The position numbers and the translations under genes were made by a program. A DNA stretch of 64,000 nt. It comes from Saprospiraceae bacterium (GTDB lineage Bacteria; Bacteroidota; Bacteroidia; Chitinophagales; Saprospiraceae). Below, piece by piece: positions 33,364 through 42,118 of this stretch. The notes under the pieces are model-generated. The model had not been told where the DNA came from, searched no databases, and saw nothing but the letters and a program-made list of their open reading frames with translations. The stretch is from positions 1 to 64,000 of the forward strand of contig JAEUUT010000228.1 in assembly GCA_016787415.1 (NCBI GenBank), read 5' to 3'. Position 1 is the first letter of the stretch; each line of letters begins with the position of its first letter.

Positions 33364-34158
33364 ATGAAAGTATCCATTCTTCAATCTTCCCTCTTTTGGG
33401 AGCATGCCGAACAAAACCGGGCCAATTTTGGCCGAAAAACGGACGAACTCATTGGCAAAACCGATCTGATCGTGTTGCCGGAAATGTTTACCACCGGCTT
33501 TTCCATGCGGGCAACCGACCTGGCGGAAACCATGACAGGCCCGACCATGGCATGGCTGGCCGGCACAGCCGAAAAAACGGGCGCAGCGGTCGTCGGAAGT
33601 TTTATTTGTACCGAAGCCGGTCAGTACTATAATCGCCTGGTGTTTATGCGGCCCGATGGAAAGTTTGATACCTATGACAAAAGACATTTATTCGGCCTGG
33701 CAGGAGAAAACGAGCATTATGCTGCCGGAAAAAATCGCCTCATTGTGGAATGGAAAGGCTGGCGAATTTGCCCGCTGATTTGTTATGATTTACGCTTCCC
33801 AGCCTGGAGCAGAAACGGCATTAGCAATTCTTTAACAAGAGAAAATTCGCCGTACGACCTGTTGATTTATGTGGCCAACTGGCCTAGTCGTCGTTCGCAC
33901 CATTGGAAATCACTTTTAATGGCAAGAGCCATTGAAAATCAATCGTTTACACTTGGTGTAAATATTTTTGGAACCGATGGAACCGGTCTGGAATACAGCG
34001 GTGACTCCGCCATTATTGATTTTGGAGGACAGGTAATTTGTCAAATTTCAGGGCAGGAAGGCGCCCATACCGCCGAACTATCATTGGCAGATCAGCAGCA
34101 ATACCGCCAACAATTGCCTTTTTTGCAGGATGCAGACTTTTTTACGTTGCACGAGTAA
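33364..34158 (+). CDS. Nitrilase-superfamily amidase (omega-amidase-like)
   Basis: About 265 residues from ATG 33364. A longer open frame starts inside the repeat and is not preferred. The C-N hydrolase catalytic triad is visible: Glu in VLPEMFTTGFSM (~42), Lys in YDKRHLFGLAGENEHYAAG (~105), Cys in ICYDLRFPAWSRN (~140). The GENEHYAAG and RFPAW motifs are typical of the omega-amidase/Nit2 and YafV branch, which hydrolyses 2-oxoglutaramate or 2-oxosuccinamate. It is cytoplasmic. The array immediately upstream separates it from the divergent hydratase gene. Confidence 0.9.
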   Translation: MKVSILQSSLFWEHAEQNRANFGRKTDELIGKTDLIVLPEMFTTGFSMRATDLAETMTGPTMAWLAGTAEKTGAAVVGSFICTEAGQYYNRLVFMRPDGKFDTYDKRHLFGLAGENEHYAAGKNRLIVEWKGWRICPLICYDLRFPAWSRNGISNSLTRENSPYDLLIYVANWPSRRSHHWKSLLMARAIENQSFTLGVNIFGTDGTGLEYSGDSAIIDFGGQVICQISGQEGAHTAELSLADQQQYRQQLPFLQDADFFTLHE

Positions 34159-34207
34159 CTTTTTTCCACTTTTTATTCCAAAAGCATTGTTTTTTCAAAT
34201 GCATTGT

Positions 34208-34215
34208 TACCTTTG
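34208..34215 (+). promoter_or_regulatory. -7 element (TACCTTTG) of the NlpC/P60 gene
   Basis: An exact TAnnTTTG, with TTG at 34187-34189 (18-bp spacer) as the -33 element. It implies a ~195-nt untranslated leader to ATG 34419, with no riboswitch that I recognise. Confidence 0.6.
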
Positions 34216-34418
34216 CCACCGGCTTGCAGCAGTTTTAACCTTTTTTTAAGGCTTCGTTATAATCCTTTCCATCCGGGAACCCTCCCCCTTCGAGCAAGCC
34301 ACGAAGCCCGTTCGGCCCCCACCGAAACCAGTTTAATCTTCACCACACAGTGAACCCTTTTGATAGGGAATTTCAGGTTTTTTATTCATTGCCTGACTTG
34401 AACTGTAAACTTACACAC

Positions 34419-34964
34419 ATGATTACAATTGAACCTTCCAGTCGACCCCAAGGCCAGCTTACTCGTCCATTTGTATCACTCCTACTGCTCGTTGTTATTG
34501 CCTGCTCTTCGTTTAAGAGCATCGGCCGCCGTCCGACGGATCGTGCCGAAGACCCAGAGGCTATGCAACTTCGTTGCGACATCACCGGATATGCCCAGAA
34601 TTTCCTGGGACTTCGCTACCGCTACGCAGGCATCACGCCTAAAACCGGTTTTGACTGCTCCGGATTCACCAGTTACATCCTGAAGGAATTCGACATGAAA
34701 GTGTCTTCCTGCTCCTCTTCCCAATCGCGCCAGGGCAAACGCATTTCTCTCGATGAAGTGCTGCCAGGCGACCTCGTGTTCTTCGGTCGTAAAGGCCATA
34801 TCCAACACGTAGCGATGGTGGTGGAAAAAACCGTAGACGGCATCATGTGCGTACACAGCACTTGCAGCCGCGGTATTATCGTAGAGAATATTTCAACCTC
34901 CAAATACTGGAAACCTAAAATCCTGTTCGCACGCGATGTGATCAGTAGCCAAACGGCCGGCTAA
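34419..34964 (+). CDS. NlpC/P60 family lipoprotein (peptidoglycan endopeptidase)
   Basis: About 181 residues from ATG 34419; a GTG at 34350 is also open but would bury the signal peptide. The N-terminus has a lipobox LLLVVIAC (C29). The NlpC/P60 domain runs from ~55 with the catalytic Cys in KTGFDCSGF (C80), His in GHIQHVAMV (H130) and the third residue His in MCVHSTCSR (H146). It should cleave the D-Glu-DAP bond or similar of peptidoglycan at the envelope. The terminator at 35001 follows. Confidence 0.9.
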   Translation: MITIEPSSRPQGQLTRPFVSLLLLVVIACSSFKSIGRRPTDRAEDPEAMQLRCDITGYAQNFLGLRYRYAGITPKTGFDCSGFTSYILKEFDMKVSSCSSSQSRQGKRISLDEVLPGDLVFFGRKGHIQHVAMVVEKTVDGIMCVHSTCSRGIIVENISTSKYWKPKILFARDVISSQTAG

Positions 34965-35000
34965 CAAGCGCCGTCGCAACACAACAAAACGTACCATGAG

Positions 35001-35036
35001 AAGGGTCGTCCCGCAGCAGCAGGATGACCCTTTTTG
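35001..35036 (+). terminator. Intrinsic terminator of the NlpC/P60 gene
   Basis: aagggtcgtcc (35001-35011) pairs with ggatgaccctt (35022-35032), allowing one G-T pair, and is followed by a T tract. Confidence 0.8.
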
Positions 35037-35080
35037 TTTGTGACAAGATGGCATTTCAAACAAAAGGTTTACTTTCGCCA

Positions 35081-35145
35081 TTAGTTATTGGTTATCTGTT
35101 ATCTGTTATCAGGGGTGATAACTGATAACTGATAACTGATAACCG
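35081..35145. repeat. Type D heptamer hairpin upstream of recG
   Basis: ttatctg / ttatcag heptamers, a ggggt loop, then ctgataa heptamers, ending 13 bp before the recG ATG. It probably forms a stable hairpin in the recG leader; a TACTTTCG element at 35070-35077 could be its promoter. Confidence 0.8.
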
Positions 35146-35158
35146 GCAACCCATTTTC

Positions 35159-37270
35159 ATGCCCAATCTCGACTCCAACATCGAATACCTCAAAGGCGTC
35201 GGCCCACAGCGGGCCGAAGTGCTTAAGAAGGAATTGGGTATTTTTACCTGCCGGGATCTGCTGTTTCACTTCCCGTTCCGCTACATCGACCGGACGCAGT
35301 TTCACCGCATTCGCGACATCCACAACGAAGGCGAACAAGTGCAGATTCGAGGCATTCTCCGCCGACTCGAAACGCTGGGCGAAGGCCGGGCGCGCCGTAT
35401 GGTAGGAAGTCTGCGCGATGAAACGGGCGTCATGGAACTGGTGTGGTTTCAGGCCATACAGTGGCTCGAAAAATCGCTGCAAGTGGGCAAGGAATATGTG
35501 GTATTCGGGCGGGTCAATGAATTCAACGGCCGTTTCAACATTACCCACCCCGAAATGGAAGAAACCGCCGCCACAGAAAACGGCGGCGCACCGGCCCGCA
35601 CCTATGATCCCGTTTACCCCAGCACCGATAAACTCACCCAGAAAGGGCTGGATGCCAAAGGGCTGCGCAAACTCCTGCGCGCCCTGATTGATCAGGTTGC
35701 ACCGACAGAATTGCCTGAAAACCTGCCCGATTATCTGCTGGCACAGTACAAACTCATCGGGCGCTGGCAGGCATTGTCCAAAATACATTTTCCGGAAAAC
35801 CGCGCCGAACTCGATGCCGCTACCCGCCGACTGAAATTCGAAGAACTGTTTTTCCTGCAATTGCGGTTGCTGCAAATCAGAACCCGCCGAAAAGACACCA
35901 TGCGCGGTTTTGTATACAGCAAAATCGGGGAGTATTTCAACCGTTTTTTCCAGGAAAAACTGCCCTTCGAACTGACCGGCGCCCAAAAGCGCGTGCTCAA
36001 GGAAATCCGCTCCGACCTGGCTTCCGGCAAGCACATGAACCGACTGGTGCAAGGCGACGTAGGCTCGGGCAAAACCGTGGTGGCCCTGATGACCATGCTC
36101 ATGGCCATCGACAACGGATTTCAGGCTACCCTGATGGCGCCTACCGAGATACTGGCCCAGCAGCATTTTGCCAATATCAGCGAACTGGTGGGCGATCTCG
36201 GCATTCAGGTGGGCTTTTTGTCGGGCACAGTAAAAGGCAAAAAGCGCGAAGCAATCCTGGCCCAACTGGCTTCCGGCGATATGCACATCGTGGTAGGCAC
36301 CCATGCGCTCATCGAAGACTGGGTGAAATTTAAAAACCTCGGTATCAGTGTTATCGACGAGCAGCACCGTTTTGGCGTGGAACAACGCGCCCGCCTTTGG
36401 GCCAAAAACCCAGCAGGGCCGCCGCATGTGCTTGTGATGACTGCCACGCCCATTCCGCGCACCCTGGCCATGACGCTCTACGGTGACCTCGACGTGTCAG
36501 TGATAGACGAATTGCCGCCAGGCCGCAAACCCATCACCACCAAACACTACACCGAACACCATCGCCTGCGCGTGCAGGGATTCATGCGCGAGGAAATTGC
36601 AAAAGGTCGTCAGGTGTATGTGGTGTATCCCATGATCGAGGAAACGGAAACGATGGATCTGCAAAACCTCATGTCAGGTTTCGAAGCGCTCAGCCGCGAT
36701 TTTCCTATGCCGGAATACCAGATTTCTATCGTGCATGGGAAAATGAAAGCCGCCGATAAAGACTATGAAATGCAGCGCTTTATCAAACGCGAAACGCAGA
36801 TCATGGTAGCTACTACCGTCATTGAAGTGGGGGTAAATGTGCCCAACGCCTCTGTCATGGTGATTGAAAACGCCGAGCGCTTCGGGCTGTCGCAATTGCA
36901 CCAGTTGCGAGGCCGCGTGGGCCGTGGCGCCGAACAGTCGTACTGCCTGCTACTCACGAGTTTCAAACTCAGCACAGAAGGCCGCGAACGCATCCGAACC
37001 ATGTGCGAAACCAACGACGGCTTCGTCATTGCCGAAGTCGATCTGCGCCTCCGAGGGCCGGGCAATATTGAAGGCACACAGCAAAGCGGCATGCTGCATT
37101 TCCGCCTCGCCGATCTGGCCCGCGACGGGCAAATACTCTCCGCCGCCCGCGACATTGCCCTTGATATTCTGGAAAAAGACCCCGCGCTGGCAGCTCCGGA
37201 ACATGCCCGGTTGAAACAACACCTGGCATCAGAAGCAAAAGATGCGAAAGTGTGGAGCAGGATTTCGTAA
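35159..37270 (+). CDS. recG: ATP-dependent DNA helicase RecG
   Basis: Remodels stalled replication forks and Holliday junctions. 703 residues, as expected. The N-terminal OB-fold 'wedge' domain (SNIEYLKGVGPQRAEVLKKE at 5-24) leads to helicase motif I (QGDVGSGKTVVAL at ~298-310), the DExH box VIDEQHRFGVEQRARL (~398-413), motif III MTATPIPRTLAM (~427-438), and motifs IV-VI with QLHQLRGRVGRG. The C-terminal TRG-type hairpin (PGNIEGTQQSGMLHFRLA) is intact. The ATG follows a type D hairpin. It is convergent with gatA, with only 15 bp between the stops. Confidence 0.97.
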   Translation: MPNLDSNIEYLKGVGPQRAEVLKKELGIFTCRDLLFHFPFRYIDRTQFHRIRDIHNEGEQVQIRGILRRLETLGEGRARRMVGSLRDETGVMELVWFQAIQWLEKSLQVGKEYVVFGRVNEFNGRFNITHPEMEETAATENGGAPARTYDPVYPSTDKLTQKGLDAKGLRKLLRALIDQVAPTELPENLPDYLLAQYKLIGRWQALSKIHFPENRAELDAATRRLKFEELFFLQLRLLQIRTRRKDTMRGFVYSKIGEYFNRFFQEKLPFELTGAQKRVLKEIRSDLASGKHMNRLVQGDVGSGKTVVALMTMLMAIDNGFQATLMAPTEILAQQHFANISELVGDLGIQVGFLSGTVKGKKREAILAQLASGDMHIVVGTHALIEDWVKFKNLGISVIDEQHRFGVEQRARLWAKNPAGPPHVLVMTATPIPRTLAMTLYGDLDVSVIDELPPGRKPITTKHYTEHHRLRVQGFMREEIAKGRQVYVVYPMIEETETMDLQNLMSGFEALSRDFPMPEYQISIVHGKMKAADKDYEMQRFIKRETQIMVATTVIEVGVNVPNASVMVIENAERFGLSQLHQLRGRVGRGAEQSYCLLLTSFKLSTEGRERIRTMCETNDGFVIAEVDLRLRGPGNIEGTQQSGMLHFRLADLARDGQILSAARDIALDILEKDPALAAPEHARLKQHLASEAKDAKVWSRIS

Positions 37271-37285
37271 ACCGCTTGGAACCTG

Positions 37286-38692
37286 TTATTTCCCTGCAAA
37301 TTCCAGCAATCCATCCTCTTTCCACGCATCGGCCATCAACTGTACCCCCACCGGCATACCATTATCAGGATGTTGGCCCGCAGGAATGGAAATAGCCGGA
37401 ATACCCGCTAGATTGGCTAGCACCGTATAAATATCAGACAGATACATGGCTACCGGATCTTCCGATTGTTCGCCAAAACGGCCCGCTACATCCGGCGCAA
37501 CGGGCAACAGAATAAAGTCGTATTCTTTGAAAATTGCCTGAATGCGGTCGCGAATCAGTCGGCGCGCCTGCTGCGCCTTGGTGTAGTAAGCATCATAATA
37601 GCCGCTGCTAAGCACAAAAGTGCCGAGCAGGATGCGGCGTTTCACTTCCTCGCTAAAACCTTCACTCCGGCTGAGCACATAGGTTTCTTCCAGGTTGTGC
37701 GCATGGGGGCTTCGATAGCCATAGCGTATGCCGTCGTAGCGCGAAAGATTAGAACTGGCTTCGGCCGTGGTAAGCACGTAATAAGCCGGAATGATGTAAT
37801 CGAGCAGGTCAAAACCAACCGGTTCTACCGTGTGCCCTGCCGTTTGCAGTGAGTCGATGTACTGTCGGGTAACGGCTCGTACGCCTGCATCCACACTGTC
37901 ATTGTCTACTGTTTGTGGGAAAAAGGCAATACGGGCCTTTGCCGGAGCCGGCCATTTTTCGGCGGGCAAAACTGGCGCAGTGCTGTCAAAATCGTCGGGG
38001 CCTTGCATGATCTCCAGCAGCAAGGCAATATCGCCGGGATTGTGCGCCAGCACGCCTACCTGATCGAAAGAGGAACCGTACGCCAGCAACCCATGCCGCG
38101 AAATGCGGCCGTAAGTAGGTTTGAACCCCCACAACCCACAGAAACCCGCGGGTTGCCGCACCGAGCCGCCGGTATCCGTACCCAGCGCCGCAATACACGT
38201 ATCTGCCTGTACCGATACGGCTGCTCCGCCGGAAGAGCCTCCGGGAATTCGTTCCGGGTCGAGGGCATTGTGTACAGGGCCATACACCGAGTTTTCGTTG
38301 GTGGAACCCATGCCAAACTGGTCGCAATTGGTACGGCCAATCAGAATAGCATCTTCTGCCAACAGGCGCTCCACTGCCGTGGCTGAATACAGCGACCGAA
38401 AGCCTTCCAGGATTTTTGCAGCGCCCGTCACCTCATGCCCCGCATAACATATATTGTCTTTGATGCTGATGACTGCGCCAAACAGCCTGCCCATGGAATC
38501 GGGATTTTCTTTCCATTTCCGGTCGAGCGCGTCGGCGCGTTCCAGCGCTTCCTCTGTCCACACTTCTACGTAGGCATTGAGTGCCTTGTTGGCTGCTGCA
38601 TTTTCCAGATAATGTTCTACAATAGATCGGCAGGTACTGCTACCCGAACGAATGGCGCGCTGTATATCGCTGATGGAGTTGAATTTGGGCAT
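37286..38692 (-). CDS. gatA: Glutamyl/aspartyl-tRNA amidotransferase subunit A
   Basis: The glutaminase subunit of GatCAB, which converts misacylated Glu-tRNA(Gln) or Asp-tRNA(Asn). About 468 residues from ATG 38692 (MPKFNSISDIQRAI); the frame to 38728 adds 12 residues that are not conserved. The amidase signature triad is Lys in GAVISIKDNICYAG (K78), the cis-Ser in GGSSGG (~153-154) and the nucleophile Ser in GTDTGGSVRQP (S177). The YG[RS]xSRxG segment TYGRISRHGLLAYGSSFDQVG is present. gatB and gatC are elsewhere. It is divergent from the TonB receptor. Confidence 0.95.
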   Translation of the reverse strand: MPKFNSISDIQRAIRSGSSTCRSIVEHYLENAAANKALNAYVEVWTEEALERADALDRKWKENPDSMGRLFGAVISIKDNICYAGHEVTGAAKILEGFRSLYSATAVERLLAEDAILIGRTNCDQFGMGSTNENSVYGPVHNALDPERIPGGSSGGAAVSVQADTCIAALGTDTGGSVRQPAGFCGLWGFKPTYGRISRHGLLAYGSSFDQVGVLAHNPGDIALLLEIMQGPDDFDSTAPVLPAEKWPAPAKARIAFFPQTVDNDSVDAGVRAVTRQYIDSLQTAGHTVEPVGFDLLDYIIPAYYVLTTAEASSNLSRYDGIRYGYRSPHAHNLEETYVLSRSEGFSEEVKRRILLGTFVLSSGYYDAYYTKAQQARRLIRDRIQAIFKEYDFILLPVAPDVAGRFGEQSEDPVAMYLSDIYTVLANLAGIPAISIPAGQHPDNGMPVGVQLMADAWKEDGLLEFAGK

Positions 38693-38850
38693 TTCCGCAA
38701 AAAATGAATGATGTGCAAAGGTAGTCAACCTGCCCTGTCATGGAAGGATGGGACAACGGATAAAAAAACTTAACCCTAACTTAAACTGCTTTTTTCGTCC
38801 ATCCGGGGGCGCCTGCCTGACCTTTGCAGGCGAAAATCTGTACCAAGATC

Positions 38851-41637
38851 ATGAAACGAATTTCTAACCTCCCCCTTGCACTCCTGTGCTTTCTTCCACT
38901 TTTCCTTTCTGCCCAAACGGGTAGCATTTCCGGAAAAATCATTGACGCCAAACTGGCAGAGGGCCTGATCGGCGCTTCCATTCGCCTCGATGAGGGCGCA
39001 GGCGGAGCGGTTACCGACCTCGACGGTTTTTTCACCATCAGAAACGTGGAGCCCGGACAACACAAAATTACCATCAACTACACCGGTTATCAGGCCAAAA
39101 CCATTGAAGACATTCTCGTAAAATCTTCAGAAACGGCTACTGTGGATGTGGCCATGGAAGAACCTTCAATAGGCACCACCATTTCGGAAGTGGTGGTAGT
39201 AGCCAAGGCCAGCCGCGAAAGCATGAGCGCGCTGACGATCCTGCAAAAAACAAGCCCGGTAATTGCCGATGGCATTAGTGCCGAGAGCATCAAACGCACG
39301 CCTGACCGCACGACCAGCGATGTGATTCGTCGGGTAAGTGGCGCCAGTATTCAGGACAATAAATTTGCCATTATCCGTGGCCTCAGCGACCGTTACAACA
39401 TTGCCATGCTGAATGGCGCCCTGCTGAGCAGCACAGAGCCCGATCGCAAGGCGTTTTCGTTCGATCTTTTCCCATCGTCGATGCTCGACAACCTGATGAT
39501 TATGAAAACGGCCAGCGCCGACCTGCCAGGTGAATTTGCCGGAGGCGCTATCCTGATCAATACCCGCGACATTCCGGATCGCAATTACCTCAGTGTAAAT
39601 GTAAGTGGCGGCATCAACAATGTGACCACTTTCCAGCCTTACCTGACCAGCGCAGGCGGTAAAACCGACTGGCTCGGCCTCGACAACGGCACACGCGCAC
39701 TGCCGCAGGGCTACCCTGCTTCCGATGCTTTTATCGGCGCTACCCGCCAGGAAAAAATCGGTTATTCCAAACTGTTCGACAACGACTGGGCCATCACAGA
39801 AGGTAGCAGCGCCCGCCCGAACATGGGCGTGCAACTGGCAGGTGGCCTGGTGAAAGACCTGAGTGAAAAAACGCAGTTCGGCGCTACGTTCGGCATTTCC
39901 TACAACAACAGCAACCGCCTGCAAGACGCTGACCGCTACGATTTCGACACACAAAGCCAGTTGTTCGAGTTCAACGACAAGCAATTCCGCAACAACGTAC
40001 TCTGGGGCGCTCTGCTCAACACTTCGTTGAGAATCAACAACCTGCATAAAATATCCCTGCAAGGCACCTACTCTACCAATACGGACAACAGCATCACACA
40101 ACGCGATGGTAGCGACTTCGAACAACAGCGCTATATCCGTGCGACGGCTATTGAATACACGGAAAACCATTTGCTCACAACCCGCCTCAGCGGCGAACAT
40201 TCCCTCACAGACAGCGGCATTAAATTCAACTGGGGCGGCGGCTACAACCGCAGTTCGCGCAATGTGCCTTCGCTGCGCCGTATGTTTTACACCAAAAATT
40301 TCGATGCCGAAGAAAGCGAGCCTTTCCGCGCGTTTGTGCCGATTCAGGCCGACCCTTTCCGCAGCGGCCGTTTCTACTCCGATCTGGGCGAAGATGTGTA
40401 CAATGGCAATGCCGATTTCACCTTGCCATTTGCTGTGAAAGGCTACAAACAGTCGATCAAAATCGGCGGATTGTATCAGAAAAAAGACCGCAGTTTCGAT
40501 GCCCGCGTGATGGGCTGGACGCGCAAGGCCGCCGGTTTTAACAGCAGCCTGCTGTTGCTGCCACAAGACCGGATTTTTGCCGATTCCAACATCACCGACC
40601 GCGGTTTTGTAATGGGTGAAATCACCAACAAAAGCGACGCCTACCTGGCTCATTCGCAGTTGAGTGCCGCGTTTATCCTGTTCGACAATAAAATTGGTGA
40701 AAAACTTCGCGCATCTTGGGGCGTTCGGGTGGAAAATTTCCAGCAGCAAATGAACACCTACGACTACTCGCAAAACGCGGTGAACGTCGACCTGAAATCA
40801 ACCGACTGGCTGCCGTCGATCAACCTGACCTACGCATTTAACGCCAAACACCAACTGCGTTTGTCGGCCTCGCAAACGGTTACACGCCCTGAATTCCGCG
40901 AGTTGTCGCCATTCGCTTTCTACGATTTCTACCTGAATGCCGGTATCATTGGCAATCCGTCCCTGACGCGCGGTACCATCAAAAACCTCGACCTGCGCTA
41001 CGAATTGTACCCGGGCCAGAACCAGTTGTTCAGCGCCAGCCTGTTCTATAAAAAATTCGACAACCCGATCGAATTTACATTCAGCAGCCAGGGCGCCGGT
41101 ACCCGCACCTTTACTTTCCAAAACGTGCCGGGCGCTACCAACTACGGCGCTGAACTGGAAATTCGCAAAAACCTGGCTTTCATCGATGAACGCCTCGACA
41201 ACCTGACGATTTTTGCCAACGGCGCACTCATCCGCTCTACCATCGACCTGTCGAATACCGCTTCGTACGACACCACTCGTGCCCTGCAAGGCCAGTCGCC
41301 CTACATCATCAATGCAGGTGTTACCTGGACGTTGCCCGACTGGGGCCTCGCTACCACACTGGTATACAATGTCATCGGCGATCGCGTAGCGCAAGTCGGC
41401 ACAGTTGGCTACGCCGATGTGTACGAACGCCACCGCAACCTGCTCGATTTCCAGTTGAGCAAACGTTTCGGCGACCGCGGAGAGGTAAAACTGACCTGGA
41501 GCGACATCCTGCGCCCGTATTTCCTGTACTACCAGGACAACGACTCCAACCACCGCTACAACGAAGACAAGGATAATATCATGCAGCGCATCAACTACGG
41601 CAGCACGGTGACGCTGAGCCTGGGATACCGGTTTTAA
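38851..41637 (+). CDS. TonB-dependent outer-membrane receptor
   Basis: About 928 residues from ATG 38851 (MKRISNLPLALLCFLPLFLSA, a signal peptide). A carboxypeptidase-regulatory-like domain (GSISGKIIDAKLAEGLIGAS, ~25-100) is followed by the plug (~115-225, ISAESIKRTPDRTTSDVIRRVSGASIQDNKFAIIRGLSDRY) and a 22-strand barrel that ends in a terminal Phe (VTLSLGYRF). No SusD-like partner is adjacent, so it is not a SusCD pair; the ligand is unknown and could be a siderophore or other compound. The TAA stop immediately precedes a type D arm. Confidence 0.92.
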   Translation: MKRISNLPLALLCFLPLFLSAQTGSISGKIIDAKLAEGLIGASIRLDEGAGGAVTDLDGFFTIRNVEPGQHKITINYTGYQAKTIEDILVKSSETATVDVAMEEPSIGTTISEVVVVAKASRESMSALTILQKTSPVIADGISAESIKRTPDRTTSDVIRRVSGASIQDNKFAIIRGLSDRYNIAMLNGALLSSTEPDRKAFSFDLFPSSMLDNLMIMKTASADLPGEFAGGAILINTRDIPDRNYLSVNVSGGINNVTTFQPYLTSAGGKTDWLGLDNGTRALPQGYPASDAFIGATRQEKIGYSKLFDNDWAITEGSSARPNMGVQLAGGLVKDLSEKTQFGATFGISYNNSNRLQDADRYDFDTQSQLFEFNDKQFRNNVLWGALLNTSLRINNLHKISLQGTYSTNTDNSITQRDGSDFEQQRYIRATAIEYTENHLLTTRLSGEHSLTDSGIKFNWGGGYNRSSRNVPSLRRMFYTKNFDAEESEPFRAFVPIQADPFRSGRFYSDLGEDVYNGNADFTLPFAVKGYKQSIKIGGLYQKKDRSFDARVMGWTRKAAGFNSSLLLLPQDRIFADSNITDRGFVMGEITNKSDAYLAHSQLSAAFILFDNKIGEKLRASWGVRVENFQQQMNTYDYSQNAVNVDLKSTDWLPSINLTYAFNAKHQLRLSASQTVTRPEFRELSPFAFYDFYLNAGIIGNPSLTRGTIKNLDLRYELYPGQNQLFSASLFYKKFDNPIEFTFSSQGAGTRTFTFQNVPGATNYGAELEIRKNLAFIDERLDNLTIFANGALIRSTIDLSNTASYDTTRALQGQSPYIINAGVTWTLPDWGLATTLVYNVIGDRVAQVGTVGYADVYERHRNLLDFQLSKRFGDRGEVKLTWSDILRPYFLYYQDNDSNHRYNEDKDNIMQRINYGSTVTLSLGYRF

Positions 41638-41670
41638 GGTTATCAGTTATCTGTTATTGGTTATCGGGGG
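41638..41670. repeat. Type D left arm (outer part of a nested element)
   Basis: ttatcag / ttatctg / ttattgg / ttatcgg heptamers directly after the TonB gene stop. The matching right arm is at 41848-41867, and a complete type A palindrome lies between them. Confidence 0.85.
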
Positions 41671-41674
41671 AGTT

Positions 41675-41841
41675 GAATCAGGATTTATGGGATTTTAAGA
41701 ATTAGAAGAATGCTCTACTGGATGTCGAAATTAATAAAATCAGAGCGTAAACATGCCACAGATCAATTTGAATTAATCTGTTGAATTTCGACATCCCGTT
41801 GAGCATCCTTCTAATCCTTAAAATCCCAAAAATCCTGATTC
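41675..41841. repeat. Type A palindrome, complete 167-bp copy nested inside type D
   Basis: Nonamer arms with the inner stem GCTCTACTGGATGTCG paired with CGACATCCCGTTGAGC. It is flanked on both sides by type D arms, as if inserted in a type D loop. Confidence 0.9.
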
Positions 41842-41847
41842 TCCCTC

Positions 41848-41867
41848 CCTGATAACCGATAACCAAC
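41848..41867. repeat. Type D right arm (outer part of a nested element)
   Basis: ctgataa and ccgataa heptamers, the inverted partner of 41638-41670. Confidence 0.75.
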
Positions 41868-41879
41868 AAAGAATTTGGA

Positions 41880-41954
41880 TACAGATTTCAGTAGTTTAAA
41901 GGTTAGGAATTTTAACTACGGAGGCCCGGGCGACGAAAGTTGTCCGGGTTTTTT
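41880..41954 (+). ncRNA. Candidate small structured RNA with terminator
   Basis: Two adjacent stems: gtagtt (41891-41896) with aactac (41914-41919), and cccgggcgac (41925-41934) with gttgtccggg (41939-41948), the latter closed by a GAAA tetraloop, then six Ts. The segment lies outside the repeat arms. It could be the 3' end of the TonB transcript or an independent small RNA; there is no exact promoter element upstream. Confidence 0.35.
41925..41954 (+). terminator. Strong intrinsic terminator (GNRA loop)
   Basis: A 10-bp stem including two G-T pairs, a GAAA loop and TTTTTT at 41949-41954. It is the only classical terminator after the TonB receptor gene. Confidence 0.85.
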
Positions 41955-42090
41955 AAGTCCTGAGTCCTAAGTCCTGAGTCCTAAGTCCGTAGAGTACACG
42001 TTGTTACTCTTGAAATTTGTTATGATAGATTACCAAGCGTAACAACGTGTACTCTACGGACTTAGGACTTAGGACTTACGACTCAGGACT
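41955..42090. repeat. Type B heptamer palindrome, complete copy
   Basis: gtcctga / gtcctaa heptamers with the inner stem agtccgtagagtacacgttg... paired over 24 bp with its complement (42039-42062). The loop (42007-42038) is homologous, inverted, to that at 19557. It ends 28 bp before the next start codon. Confidence 0.92.
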
Positions 42091-42106
42091 GTCTTCAGGA
42101 CTTCTC

Positions 42107-42114
42107 TATCTTTG
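42107..42114 (+). promoter_or_regulatory. -7 element (TATCTTTG) abutting the start codon
   Basis: An exact TAnnTTTG ends 4 nt before ATG 42119. A start site 5-7 nt downstream of the -7 element would be at the ATG itself, which suggests a leaderless transcript. Confidence 0.55.
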
Positions 42115-42118
42115 CAGC

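Noticed and set aside
39166-40773. 535-residue minus-strand frame inside the TonB receptor
   Set aside because: Antisense shadow of the well-supported receptor gene.
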